From: Pseudomonas oryzihabitans NBRC 102199
GTDB lineage: Bacteria; Pseudomonadota; Gammaproteobacteria; Pseudomonadales; Pseudomonadaceae
NCBI RefSeq assembly: GCF_000730625.1
Contig: NZ_BBIT01000019.1
Location: 62,001 to 126,000 of the forward strand
Length of the DNA: 64,000 nt
Reading direction: 5' to 3'
The notes below the pieces were generated by a model, which searched no databases, was not told where the DNA came from, and saw only the letters and a list, made by a program, of their open reading frames with translations. The stretch's first letter is position 1. Every line of letters starts with the position of its first letter. Position numbers and translations under genes: made by a program. Shown here in pieces: positions 20,156 through 30,440 of the stretch.

Positions 20156-20989
20156 TCAGCTCCGCCGCCGGCGCATGAAGGCCTGGCGTTCGAGCAACTG
20201 CAGATCCTGTTCGTTCTTTACCAGGGCACCTGCCAGGGGCGGCAGACCGCCCTCGCCGTGCAGCGCCCGCTGCGCCGCCTCATCGCCCAGCAACAGCGCC
20301 AGCCAGTCCACCAGCTCCGAGGTGGACGGCTTCTTCTTCAGCCCCGGCACGCTGCGCAGGTCGAGGAAGAGATCCAGCGCCTCCTTGACCAGGCGCCCCT
20401 GGAGATCGGGATAGTGCACCTGGACGATACGTTCGAGGGTGTCGCGCTCGGGAAAGCGGATGAAGTGAAAGAAGCAGCGGCGCAGAAAGGCGTCCGGCAG
20501 TTCCTTTTCGTTGTTGGAGGTGATGATGATGACGGGTCGCCGCTGGGCACGAATGGTCTCGCCGGTCTCGTAGACATGGAACTCCATGCGATCGAGTTCC
20601 AGCAGCAGGTCGTTGGGAAACTCGATGTCGGCCTTGTCGATCTCGTCGATCAGCAGCACCACCGGATCCTCGGCGGTGAAGGCGTCCCACAGCTTGCCCG
20701 GCTTGATGTAGTTCGCCACCTCCTGCACCCGGGGATCCCCCAGCTGGGAATCGCGCAGGCGACTCACAGCGTCGTACTCATAGAGCCCTTGCTGCGCCTT
20801 GGTGGTGGACTTGACGTGCCAGGTGATCAGCCGCGCCCCCTGGCTCTCAGCCACCTGCTCGGCCAGCAGCGTCTTGCCGGTGCCCGGCTCGCCCTTCACC
20901 AGCAGCGGACGCCCCAGCTGGATGGCGGCATTGACCGCCAGACTGAGTTCGGCCGTGGCCACATAACGCTCGGTACCCTGAAAGGCCAT
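20156..20989 (-). CDS. MoxR-type AAA ATPase
   Basis: This 277-residue AAA+ ATPase shows Walker A GEPGTGKTLLAEQVA, Walker B VVLLIDEIDKAD and a sensor segment IIITSNNEKELPDAFLRRCFFH. It matches MoxR-family chaperone-like ATPases. The start at 20989 is chosen because GAGGATCAGTG precedes it with proper spacing; an upstream in-frame ATG would add 15 residues lacking family similarity. It forms an operon with the VWA gene immediately downstream and diverges from cysK. Confidence 0.92.
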   Translation of the reverse strand: MAFQGTERYVATAELSLAVNAAIQLGRPLLVKGEPGTGKTLLAEQVAESQGARLITWHVKSTTKAQQGLYEYDAVSRLRDSQLGDPRVQEVANYIKPGKLWDAFTAEDPVVLLIDEIDKADIEFPNDLLLELDRMEFHVYETGETIRAQRRPVIIITSNNEKELPDAFLRRCFFHFIRFPERDTLERIVQVHYPDLQGRLVKEALDLFLDLRSVPGLKKKPSTSELVDWLALLLGDEAAQRALHGEGGLPPLAGALVKNEQDLQLLERQAFMRRRRS

Positions 20990-21099
20990 CACTGATCCTC
21001 GGCAGCTGTTTCGCCTGACGATAGCACGCCGCACCTGGGCTGGACGCCATCGGACGCAAGGCCTAGGCTGCGAGTTTTCCGCGCCGTACAGGATCCGCC

Positions 21100-22074
21100 A
21101 TGAGCCGCATCTTCGCTGACAACGCCCAGTCCATCGGCAACACGCCGCTGGTCTACATCAATCGCCTCGGCCCCAAGGGCGTCACCCTGCTCGCCAAGAT
21201 CGAGGGACGCAATCCGGGCTATTCGGTCAAATGCCGTATCGGTGCCAACCTGATCTGGGACGCCGAAGCCAAGGGGCTGCTCAAGCCCGGAATGAGCCTG
21301 GTGGAGCCCACCTCGGGTAATACCGGCATCGGCCTGGCCTATGTCGCCGCCGCCCGTGGCTACCGCCTGGTGCTGACCATGCCGGCCTCCATGAGCCTGG
21401 AGCGGCGCAAGGTGCTCAAGGCGCTGGGCGCGGAGCTGGTGCTGACCGAGCCGGCCAAGGGCATGAAGGGCGCCATCGAGAAGGCGCGGGAGATCGCCGA
21501 GAGCGAGCCCGATCGCTATTTCATGCCGCAGCAATTCGACAACCCGGCCAACCCGGCCATCCATGAAAAAACCACCGGCCCCGAGATCTGGAACGACACC
21601 GATGGCGCCATCGATGTGCTGGTGGCCGGCGTCGGTACCGGCGGTACCCTGACCGGCATCTCGCGCTTCATCAAGAACACCAAGGGCAAGCCGATCCTCT
21701 CGGTCGCCGTGGAGCCGGAAACCTCGCCGGTCATCAGCCAGACCCTGGCCGGTGCCGAGGTGAAGCCCAACCCGCACAAGATCCAGGGCATCGGCGCCGG
21801 TTTCGTACCCGGCAACCTGGACCTCGCCATGGTCGATCGCGTCGAGCAGGTGAGCGATGAGCAGGCCAAGTTGATGGCCCAGCGCCTGATGCGCGAGGAA
21901 GGCATTCTCTGTGGCATCTCCTGCGGCGCCGCCATGGCGGCCGCGGTCCGGCTGGCCGAGACGCCGGAGATGCAGGGCAAGACCATCGTGGTCATCCTGC
22001 CGGATTCCGGTGAGCGCTATCTGTCGACGATGCTCTTCGATGGCCTGTTCGACGAGCAGGAACTGGTTCAGTAA
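21100..22074 (+). CDS. cysK: Cysteine synthase A (O-acetylserine sulfhydrylase)
   Basis: This 324-residue PLP enzyme makes cysteine from O-acetylserine and sulfide. The PLP lysine is Lys44 in [23 protein letters not shown] binds the substrate carboxylate, and [10 protein letters not shown] binds the PLP phosphate. Length and sequence favour CysK over CysM. An AGGAT ribosome binding site precedes the ATG, and the gene is monocistronic, ending at a strong terminator. It is the sulfur-assimilation partner in function of the orphan sbp at 11484. Confidence 0.94.
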   Translation: MSRIFADNAQSIGNTPLVYINRLGPKGVTLLAKIEGRNPGYSVKCRIGANLIWDAEAKGLLKPGMSLVEPTSGNTGIGLAYVAAARGYRLVLTMPASMSLERRKVLKALGAELVLTEPAKGMKGAIEKAREIAESEPDRYFMPQQFDNPANPAIHEKTTGPEIWNDTDGAIDVLVAGVGTGGTLTGISRFIKNTKGKPILSVAVEPETSPVISQTLAGAEVKPNPHKIQGIGAGFVPGNLDLAMVDRVEQVSDEQAKLMAQRLMREEGILCGISCGAAMAAAVRLAETPEMQGKTIVVILPDSGERYLSTMLFDGLFDEQELVQ

Positions 22075-22142
22075 CGCCCGCAGCCCCGCTCTCCCCTGAG
22101 GGCGCCACCGGAGAGGCCTGGACCGCGTTACCACCGCCCAAG

Positions 22143-22168
22143 AAAAAGCCCGGTTTCCCGGGCTTTTT
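22143..22168. terminator. Bidirectional terminator between cysK and ppiD
   Basis: AAAAAGCCCGG (22143-22153) pairs with 22158-22168 around a TTTC loop, with T-runs on both strands. It serves cysK and the convergent ppiD. Confidence 0.9.
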
Positions 22169-22173
22169 TCGTA

Positions 22174-24030
22174 TCAGAGATGCTTGATCTCGGCCTTGGC
22201 ATCCAGGGCCCGACGGTAGGCCGCGAAATCGACCTGGCCGGCGCGCGAGGCGAGGTAGCGACGATACAACGCCTTATCCTCGGCACTCAGGGCTTCCTTG
22301 GGCACCCCGACACCCTGCAGCCGGATCAGGACGAAGTCACCGTTCTGCAGGCTGACACCGGCATAGGACGGCTTGTCGCCTTCCGGCTTGGCCATGCGGA
22401 AGGCCGCCTGCAACACCTGAGGATCGATACCCTCCTGGTTGCGGGTGGCGGCTTCGACGGTACGCCAGTCGCCCGCCACGGCCTTGCCGCCGTCGCGCAG
22501 GGTCTTGAGCTGCTGCTCACCCGTCTGCTTGGCCACGGCTGCGGCCTTTTCCTGGGTCAGGCGGGTCACGATCTCATTTCTGACCGCATCCAGAGGTTGC
22601 AGCTGCGGCGTACGGTGCTCCTTGTCACGAATCACCACCAGGGTCTCCGGATCCAGTTGCAGCGCGGTGCTGTTGGCCCCGTTGCGCAGGACGTCTTCGC
22701 TGAAGGCCGCCTCGATCACCTGGCGGTTGGCGGTCAACCCCTCGCCGCCTTCACGACCGAAGGGCGCGCTGGTCTTGACCTGCAGGCCCAGCTCCTGGGC
22801 CGGCTGGCCCAGGTCGGAGGACTCATAGGCGGAGCTTTCCAGCTTGCGGCCCGCTTCCACGAACAGGCGATCGGCATCTTCCGCCTTGAGCTGCTGTTCC
22901 AGACGCGGCCGGACGCTGGCCAGGGTGGGCACTTCCGGTGCCTGTACGCCCTGCAGCTTGATCAGGTGCCAGCCAAAGCTGGTGCGCACCGGAGCCGACA
23001 CCTGCTGCGGTGCCAGCGCATAGAGCGCCTCTTCGAAGGCCGGATCATAGACGCCGCGACCGGCAAAGCCGAGGTCACCGCCATTGGCCGCCGAGCCCGG
23101 GTCCTGGGAGAACTCCTTGGCCAGCTTGGCGAAGTCCTCGCCCTTCTTCAGGCGTTCCTGGATCTGCTGGATCTTAGCCTTGGCCTGCTCGTCGTTCTGC
23201 TTGTCATTGACCTCGATGAGGATATGGGCGGCGTCACGCTGCTCCGACAGATTGGCGATCTCGGATTTGTAGGCGGCCTGCAGGCGGCTTTCGTCGACCT
23301 TGGCCTTGGCCAGGAAGGCATCCTTCTTCAGCTCGACGTACTCGATGACCACCTGCTCGGGGGTCATGAAGGCGTTCTTGTGGCTGTCGTAGTAGGCCTG
23401 GATCTCGTCCTGGGTCGGCGTGATGCCGGCCGGCGAGGCCTTGACGGTACGCAGGGCGAAGTCACGGGTCTGCCGTTCGAGGGCCGCAAAGGCCTCGATA
23501 TCGGCATCGGTGACGAAGTTGCTGCCGACGATGCCGGCGCGCAGCTGACCGATCAGCATCTCGTCGCGCAGGAGATCGCGGAATTGCAGGCGGTTGTAGT
23601 TCATCTGTCGAACGGCCTGATCGAAGCGCTGCGGATCGAAACGCCCTTCGGTCTGGAATTCGGGGGTATTGAGGATCAGCTGATCCAGTGCCTGCTCGGA
23701 GAAGGCGAAGCGATCGGCCTTGGCGCTCTGCAGCAGCAGTTGCTTGTCGATCAGTGCCTTGAGCGCGGATTCGCGCAGCAGACGGTCATCCAAGGTGGAC
23801 GGATCGAACCCCTGCCCCAGTTGCTGCTGCAGCTGGCGACGCTGCATTTCCACGGCCTGCGCCAGCTCCGTCTGCTTGATCTCGTCGCCATTGACCAGCG
23901 CGACGGCGCCCTGGTGACCCGTGGCGCGGATGATCGCTTCGAAGCCGGTCAGTGCCATCAGCAGGATGATGAATCCGATGATGACTTTGGCAATCCATCC
24001 CTGCGAACGGTCCCTGATGTTTTGTAGCAT
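22174..24030 (-). CDS. ppiD: Periplasmic folding chaperone/PPIase PpiD
   Basis: This 618-residue inner-membrane-anchored protein helps outer-membrane and periplasmic proteins fold as they leave the Sec translocon. It has one N-terminal anchor (residues about 12-35, IAKVIIGFIILLMALTGFEAI) and a SurA-like N-terminal chaperone region. A parvulin domain near 255-365 carries AAHILIEV, DPGSAANGGDLGFAGRG and SFGWHLIKL. The start at 24030 is chosen because GGGGGGAAC precedes it and MLQNIRDRSQGW is the family N-terminus. It lies downstream of lon, but a palindromic terminator separates them and no hupB lies between. Confidence 0.95.
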   Translation of the reverse strand: MLQNIRDRSQGWIAKVIIGFIILLMALTGFEAIIRATGHQGAVALVNGDEIKQTELAQAVEMQRRQLQQQLGQGFDPSTLDDRLLRESALKALIDKQLLLQSAKADRFAFSEQALDQLILNTPEFQTEGRFDPQRFDQAVRQMNYNRLQFRDLLRDEMLIGQLRAGIVGSNFVTDADIEAFAALERQTRDFALRTVKASPAGITPTQDEIQAYYDSHKNAFMTPEQVVIEYVELKKDAFLAKAKVDESRLQAAYKSEIANLSEQRDAAHILIEVNDKQNDEQAKAKIQQIQERLKKGEDFAKLAKEFSQDPGSAANGGDLGFAGRGVYDPAFEEALYALAPQQVSAPVRTSFGWHLIKLQGVQAPEVPTLASVRPRLEQQLKAEDADRLFVEAGRKLESSAYESSDLGQPAQELGLQVKTSAPFGREGGEGLTANRQVIEAAFSEDVLRNGANSTALQLDPETLVVIRDKEHRTPQLQPLDAVRNEIVTRLTQEKAAAVAKQTGEQQLKTLRDGGKAVAGDWRTVEAATRNQEGIDPQVLQAAFRMAKPEGDKPSYAGVSLQNGDFVLIRLQGVGVPKEALSAEDKALYRRYLASRAGQVDFAAYRRALDAKAEIKHL

Positions 24031-24088
24031 GTTCCCCCCACGAGCTGTGGCCGGACCGGCCATGGCGAAATCGTCGAATAGCAAATAG

Positions 24089-24120
24089 CGAAAAGGCGCA
24101 TCTCGAGATGCGCCTTTTCG
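24089..24120. terminator. Palindromic terminator between lon and ppiD
   Basis: A perfect 32-base palindrome (CGAAAAGGCGCATCTC and its complement) lies in the 174-base lon-ppiD gap. CTTTTCG follows the stem on the minus strand, so termination after lon is likely; the U-tract is short. Confidence 0.7.
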
Positions 24121-24204
24121 TCGATCAAGGACCTTGCATCCAGCAGGACGGCGGAACACCAGCAGCTTCAGCTGGGGGCCCGCCCATCAAGCCCAGGGGC
24201 GCCG

Positions 24205-26601
24205 TCAGTGGGTACTGACGCGCTCCTTGCCTTCCTGATCCCGCTTCTCGTCCTTGCTGACGAGCTCCGGACCATCGTCCGGAAGCGGCTCCGGCGTGTA
24301 TTGCAGCGCAACCTCCAAGACCTCGTCAATCCATTTGACCGGCTTGATCTGCAAGTCGGCCTTGATGTTGTCCGGAATGTCCCGCAGATCCCGGACGTTT
24401 TCTTCCGGAATGATCACGGTACGGATGCCGCCGCGGTGGGCTGCGAGCAGCTTTTCCTTGAGGCCGCCGATGGCCAGCACCTGACCACGCAGGGTGATCT
24501 CGCCGGTCATGGCCACGTCGGCGCGTACCGGAATGCGGGTGGCCGCCGACACCAGCGCCGTGCACATGCCGATACCGGCACTCGGACCGTCCTTGGGCGT
24601 GGCGCCTTCGGGGACGTGGATATGGATGTCGTGCTTCTCGTGGAAGTCCCTGGGGATACCCAGGCTGCGACCACGGCTGCGGACCACGGTCAGGGCCGCG
24701 GTGATGGACTCGGCCATCACGTCGCCCAGCGAACCGGTCTTGATCATCTGACCCTTGCCGGGGACCACGGCGGACTCGATGGTCAGCAGTTCACCGCCCA
24801 CCTGGGTCCAGGCCAGGCCGGTGACCTGACCGATCTGATCCTGCTGCTCGGCCAGACCGTAGCGGAACTTGCGGACGCCCAGCCAGTGCTCCAGGGTGTC
24901 CACGGTGACGCTGGCGGTACGCTCCTTGCTCAGGGCGTGCTGCTTGACCACCTTGCGGCAGACCTTGGCCACCTGACGCTCCAGACTGCGCACGCCCGCT
25001 TCACGGGTGTAGTAGCGGATGATGTCGCGCAGGGCGGCTTCATCGAATTCCACCTCGCCCTTCTTCAGGCCGTTAGCCTTGACCTGCTTGGGAATCAGGT
25101 AGCGGGTGGCGATGTTGACCTTCTCGTCTTCGGTGTAGCCGGGCAGCCGAATCACTTCCATGCGGTCCAGCAGCGGCGCCGGAATGTTCATGGAGTTGGC
25201 GGTGCAGACGAACATCACGTCGGAGAGGTCGTAGTCCACCTCGAGGTAATGGTCGTTGAAGGTGTGGTTCTGCTCCGGATCCAGGACCTCGAGCAATGCG
25301 GAGGCGGGATCGCCGCGCATGTCGTTGCCCATCTTGTCGATTTCGTCGAGCAGGAACAACGGGTTGCGCACCCCGACCTTGGTCATCTTCTGGATCAGAC
25401 GACCCGGCATGGAGCCGATGTAGGTGCGGCGGTGACCACGGATCTCGGCTTCGTCACGCACGCCACCCAGGGCCATGCGCACGAACTTTCGACCGGTGGA
25501 GCGGGCGATGGACTCGGCCAGCGAGGTCTTGCCCACGCCGGGCGGACCGACCAGGCACAGCACCGGGCCCCGCACCTTCTTCACGCGCTTCTGCACGGCG
25601 AGGTATTCGAGAATGCGCTCTTTCACTTCCTCGAGACCGTAGTGGTCCTTGTCGAGGACTTCCTCGGCGCGGCCCAGGTCCAGACGGACCTTGCTCTCGG
25701 CCTGCCACGGCACGTTCACCAGCCAGTCGATGTAGGAGCGCACCACGGTGGCTTCGGCCGACATGGGCGACATCTGCTTGAGCTTGTTCAGCTCGGCATT
25801 GGCCTTGGCGAGGGCATCCTTGGGCAGACCGGCGGCCTCGATGCGACGCTTGAGGTCGTCGACCTCGTTGTGCCCTTCATCGATGTCGCCCAGTTCCTTC
25901 TGGATGGCCTTCATCTGTTCGTTGAGGTAGTACTCGCGCTGGCTGCGCTCCATCTGCTTCTTGACGCGGCCACGGATGCGCTTTTCCACCTGCAGCAGGT
26001 CGATTTCCGCATCCAGCAGGGCCAGCACGTGCTCGACGCGGGCGCCCAGCTCGGTGATCTCGAGGATCTCCTGCTTCTGCTCGATCTTCAGCGCCATGTG
26101 CGCGGCCATGGTATCGACCAGGCGGCTGGGGTCTTCGATGCTGTTGAGGGAAGACAGCACCTCGGCGGGGACCTTCTTGCCGAGTTGCACGTATTGCTCG
26201 AACTGGCTCATCAGGCTGCGCGAGAACACCTCGGATTCGCGATCCGGGGCTTCGCTGTCCTCGATCAGGGTGACCAGGGCACGGGCATAGGCCTGGTTCT
26301 CGACGAAGGACTCGATACGGCCACGCTGCTCGCCCTCGACCAGGACCTTGACGGTGCCGTCGGGCAACTTGAGCAGCTGGAGAACGGTGGCGACCGTACC
26401 CATGTGATACATGTCATCCGCGGCGGGATCGTCGTCGCCGGGATTCTTCTGCGCGACCAGCAGGATCTGCTTGTCGCCAGCCATGGCGGCCTCGAGGGCC
26501 TCGACGGACTTTTCCCTTCCGACGAACAATGGGATGACCATGTGGGGATAGACCACTACGTCACGTAGGGGCAGCAGGGGAAGTTCTATCGTCGTAGTCA
26601 T
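24205..26601 (-). CDS. lon: ATP-dependent protease Lon
   Basis: This 798-residue soluble AAA+ protease degrades misfolded and regulatory proteins. The N-terminal substrate-binding region ([19 protein letters not shown]) is followed by a coiled coil. The AAA domain has Walker [14 protein letters not shown] and Walker [12 protein letters not shown]. The C-terminal protease domain carries the Ser-Lys dyad in [12 protein letters not shown] and [13 protein letters not shown]. The length equals that of other pseudomonad Lon proteins. It follows clpX in the quality-control cluster, has its own candidate sigma-32 promoter, and is separated from clpX by a terminator. Confidence 0.98.
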   Translation of the reverse strand: MTTTIELPLLPLRDVVVYPHMVIPLFVGREKSVEALEAAMAGDKQILLVAQKNPGDDDPAADDMYHMGTVATVLQLLKLPDGTVKVLVEGEQRGRIESFVENQAYARALVTLIEDSEAPDRESEVFSRSLMSQFEQYVQLGKKVPAEVLSSLNSIEDPSRLVDTMAAHMALKIEQKQEILEITELGARVEHVLALLDAEIDLLQVEKRIRGRVKKQMERSQREYYLNEQMKAIQKELGDIDEGHNEVDDLKRRIEAAGLPKDALAKANAELNKLKQMSPMSAEATVVRSYIDWLVNVPWQAESKVRLDLGRAEEVLDKDHYGLEEVKERILEYLAVQKRVKKVRGPVLCLVGPPGVGKTSLAESIARSTGRKFVRMALGGVRDEAEIRGHRRTYIGSMPGRLIQKMTKVGVRNPLFLLDEIDKMGNDMRGDPASALLEVLDPEQNHTFNDHYLEVDYDLSDVMFVCTANSMNIPAPLLDRMEVIRLPGYTEDEKVNIATRYLIPKQVKANGLKKGEVEFDEAALRDIIRYYTREAGVRSLERQVAKVCRKVVKQHALSKERTASVTVDTLEHWLGVRKFRYGLAEQQDQIGQVTGLAWTQVGGELLTIESAVVPGKGQMIKTGSLGDVMAESITAALTVVRSRGRSLGIPRDFHEKHDIHIHVPEGATPKDGPSAGIGMCTALVSAATRIPVRADVAMTGEITLRGQVLAIGGLKEKLLAAHRGGIRTVIIPEENVRDLRDIPDNIKADLQIKPVKWIDEVLEVALQYTPEPLPDDGPELVSKDEKRDQEGKERVSTH

Positions 26602-26661
26602 GGGATACGGGTCTCGGCAAATAATCGGCCGCAGATGCGGTTAAGGCCTCGGTTTTCTCTA

Positions 26662-26690
26662 ACATGAGGTTGGGCGCCGCAAAATACAAC
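26662..26690 (-). promoter_or_regulatory. Candidate sigma-32 promoter of lon
   Basis: On the minus strand GTTGTAT (26690-26684), a 14-base spacer and CCTCATGT (26669-26662) match the heat-shock pattern CTTGAAA-N11-16-CCCCATNT, with 7 of 8 matches in the -10 element. It lies about 60 bases upstream of the lon start. Confidence 0.55.
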
Positions 26691-26704
26691 CGTCGCTGAA
26701 ATGA

Positions 26705-26726
26705 AAAAGGGGCCGAAGCCCCTTTT
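26705..26726 (-). terminator. Rho-independent terminator of clpX
   Basis: AAAAGGGGC (26705-26713) pairs with 26718-26726 around a four-base loop (CGAA, or UUCG in the minus-strand transcript). A TTTTT tract follows on the minus strand, immediately after the clpX stop. Confidence 0.92.
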
Positions 26727-26727
26727 G

Positions 26728-28008
<1,281 letters not shown>

Positions 28009-28118
28009 TCGATCGATCCAATGGAATGTGCTTACATCAACAAGATGGAGCCTATTGCACGGTTTTTCAAGCCTACCTGCCCAAACGACCGGCGTCTGGG
28101 CAGGTGGTCGAGGCGGGG

Positions 28119-28760
28119 TCAGGCGGGGATGTTGCGCTTCTCGAGGACCTTGTCGATCAGGCCGTAGGCGACGGCTTCGGGGCCACTCATGAAGTTGTCA
28201 CGGTCGGTATCGCGGGCGATCACGTCCATCGGCTGACCGGTGTGATGCGCCAGCACCTTATTCAGACGCTCGCGGATGGTCAGAATTTCACGGGCGTGAA
28301 TTTCGATGTCCGAAGCCTGACCCTGGAAACCGCCCAGGGGCTGGTGAATCATCATCCGCGAGTGCGGCAGGCAGAAACGCTTCTCGGCGGCGCCGCCTGC
28401 CAGCAGCAGGGCGCCCATGCTGCAGGCCTGGCCGATGCAGATGGTGGAAACGTCGGGCTTGATGAACTGCATGGTGTCGTAGATCGACATGCCGGCGGTC
28501 ACCGAACCACCCGGGCTGTTGATATAGAGGTGGATGTCCTTGTCAGGATTCTCCGCTTCCAGGAACAGCAGCTGGGCGACGACCAGGTTGGCCATGTAGT
28601 CCTCGACCTGGCCGACCAGGAAGATGACCCGCTCCTTGAGCAGCCGGGAGTAGATGTCGTAAGCGCGCTCGCCCCGGGCGGATTGCTCCACCACCATGGG
28701 TACCAGACCGCCAGCGGCTTGAATATCGGGCATGGATTGCATGTATGAATTGCGGGACAT
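28119..28760 (-). CDS. clpP: ClpP protease subunit
   Basis: This 213-residue serine protease forms the tetradecameric chamber used with ClpX and ClpA. The triad is Ser114 ([11 protein letters not shown]), His139 ([10 protein letters not shown]) and Asp188 (RDTDRDNF). The start at 28760 gives [14 protein letters not shown], closely like P. aeruginosa ClpP1; an in-frame ATG 54 bases upstream adds an unlike extension. It lies between tig and clpX in the conserved order. A second, divergent ClpP-like protein is encoded at 41938. Confidence 0.97.
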   Translation of the reverse strand: MSRNSYMQSMPDIQAAGGLVPMVVEQSARGERAYDIYSRLLKERVIFLVGQVEDYMANLVVAQLLFLEAENPDKDIHLYINSPGGSVTAGMSIYDTMQFIKPDVSTICIGQACSMGALLLAGGAAEKRFCLPHSRMMIHQPLGGFQGQASDIEIHAREILTIRERLNKVLAHHTGQPMDVIARDTDRDNFMSGPEAVAYGLIDKVLEKRNIPA

Positions 28761-28804
28761 GTCCTGCACTAGCTCCCTATCTGGATGACCTGTCAAAAAC
28801 ACAT

Positions 28805-28825
28805 AAGCCAGCACGAGGCTGGCTT
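28805..28825 (-). terminator. Hairpin between tig and clpP (attenuator or processing site)
   Basis: AAGCCAGC (28805-28812) pairs with 28818-28825. On the minus strand the stem is followed, after ATGTG, by TTTTTGAC. Because clpP lies just downstream in the same direction, it may only partly terminate. Confidence 0.55.
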
Positions 28826-28850
28826 AGGTGAACTAGCAACTGGAGGCAGA

Positions 28851-30161
28851 TCAGGCTGCTTGCGGAGCCTCGGCCGGTTTGACCGCGTCCTCGTAGGAGA
28901 CCTGCTTGTCGGTGACTTTTGCCTGCTTGAGGACAGTATCCACGACTTGTTCTTCCAGTACAACCGAACGCACTTCGTTCAGCTGCTGCTCGTTCTGGTA
29001 GTACCACTTCACTACCTGCTCGGGCTCCTGGTAGGCCGCCGCCATCTCTTCGATCAGCTCGCGAACGCGGGCGTCATCGGGCTTGAGCTCGAACTGCTTG
29101 ACCATCTCGGCGATGATCAGACCCAGCAGCACGCGGCGCTTGGCCTGCTCGCTGAACAGCTCGGCCGGCAGCTGCTCGGGCTGGATGTTGCCGCCGAACT
29201 GCTGGACGGCCTGGACGCGCAGACGATCCACTTCGTTGCTGATCAGGGCAGCCGGGACGTCGATCTGGTTGGCAGCCAGCAGACCGTCCATGACCTGGTT
29301 CTTGACCTTGGTCTTGAGGGCCTGGCGCAGCTCGCGCTCCATGTTCTTGCGTACTTCGGCGCGGAAACCTTCGACGGTGGTCTCTTCCACACCGAACTGC
29401 TTGAAGAAGGCTTCGTTCAGCTCGGGCAGCTCGGGCGCGGCCACTTCCTTGACGGTGACCTTGAACTGGGCGGCCTTGCCGGCCAGATCCAGGTTCTGGT
29501 AGTCCTCGGGGAAGGTCAGGTCGAGCACGCGCTCGTCACCGGCCTTGGCGCCGACCAGACCGTCTTCGAAACCGGGGATCATGCGGCCCGAACCCAGCAC
29601 CAGCTTGGTGCCTTCGGCGGAACCGCCAGCGAAGGCTTCGCCGTCCTGGGTGCCGACGAAGTCGATGGTGACCTGGTCGTCGTTGGCGGCAGCGCGGTCA
29701 ACGGCTTCGTAGCGGGTGCCCTGCTTGCGCAGCACGTCGAGCATCTTGTCGATGTCGGCGTCTTCGACGCTTGCGTCCTGACGCTCGATCTCGATGCCGT
29801 CCAGGCCCTTCACTTCGAACTCGGGGAAGACTTCGAAGGTGGCGACGTATTCCAGGTCCTTGCCCTTTTCGAACACCTTGGGTTCGACGGCGGGTGCGCC
29901 GGCCGGGTTGAGCTTCTGCTCGACAACGGCTTCGTAGAAGGTTTCCTGAATGAGATCACCCAAGGCTTCCTGACGAGCCGAGGCTTCGTAGCGCTGGCGG
30001 ATGACGCTCATGGGTACCTTGCCCGGGCGGAAACCGGGAACCTTGGCACGCCGTGCAGTCTGCTGCAGACGCTTGTTCACTTCGGTTTCAATACGCTCGG
30101 CCGGCACGCCAATGGTCATGCGACGCTCGAGAGCAGAGGTGTTTTCAACGGAAACTTGCAT
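28851..30161 (-). CDS. tig: Trigger factor
   Basis: This 436-residue ribosome-associated chaperone and peptidyl-prolyl isomerase meets nascent chains. The N-terminal ribosome-docking signature is [16 protein letters not shown]. The FKBP-like domain (about 160-245) contains [16 protein letters not shown] and [15 protein letters not shown]. The helical C-terminal chaperone arms end in an Ala/Pro/Glu-rich tail. The start at 30161 follows GAGGAATATCC; an upstream in-frame ATG was rejected because [14 protein letters not shown] is the family start. It heads the tig-clpP-clpX series. Confidence 0.97.
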   Translation of the reverse strand: MQVSVENTSALERRMTIGVPAERIETEVNKRLQQTARRAKVPGFRPGKVPMSVIRQRYEASARQEALGDLIQETFYEAVVEQKLNPAGAPAVEPKVFEKGKDLEYVATFEVFPEFEVKGLDGIEIERQDASVEDADIDKMLDVLRKQGTRYEAVDRAAANDDQVTIDFVGTQDGEAFAGGSAEGTKLVLGSGRMIPGFEDGLVGAKAGDERVLDLTFPEDYQNLDLAGKAAQFKVTVKEVAAPELPELNEAFFKQFGVEETTVEGFRAEVRKNMERELRQALKTKVKNQVMDGLLAANQIDVPAALISNEVDRLRVQAVQQFGGNIQPEQLPAELFSEQAKRRVLLGLIIAEMVKQFELKPDDARVRELIEEMAAAYQEPEQVVKWYYQNEQQLNEVRSVVLEEQVVDTVLKQAKVTDKQVSYEDAVKPAEAPQAA

Positions 30162-30222
30162 GGATATTCCTCGTGGCACAAGAACAGGCCGGCACTCCGA
30201 CCCCCCAGAATCAAGGGCGACC

Positions 30223-30251
30223 ATTCTAGAGACAGTCTCAGGCGAAGTCAC
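30223..30251 (-). promoter_or_regulatory. Candidate sigma-70 promoter of tig
   Basis: On the minus strand GTGACT, a 17-base spacer and TAGAAT lie about 60 bases upstream of tig. The spacer contains a near-perfect palindrome, GAGACTGTCTC (30230-30240), which could be an operator. Confidence 0.6.
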
Positions 30252-30409
30252 CTGGCTTGATCCAGCGGTGCGTACGGGTGCCACCGAAGCGAGCCCGGCC
30301 GAGCCCGAGGAAGGCAACATTTTGTCGTCCGCTTAAAGTTGTACGACGTCGTATGTAGTGCTAAACCCAGAGGGCAAGCTAACGAAAAGGCCGCCTGCGG
30401 CCCATTCAC

Positions 30410-30420
30410 AACAACAACAA
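30410..30420 (+). promoter_or_regulatory. A-rich Hfq/Crc-type motif before the Nramp-like gene
   Basis: AACAACAACAA lies 20 bases before the start codon and just ahead of the TAGGAG ribosome binding site. It matches the AANAANAA catabolite-repression motif bound by Hfq with Crc in pseudomonads. Confidence 0.55.
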
Positions 30421-30440
30421 TCGTTAGGAGAGCCGCCCCC

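Noticed and set aside
24031-24204. Degraded hupB between lon and ppiD
   Set aside because: No fragment resembling HU is readable in any frame; the gap holds only a terminator palindrome.
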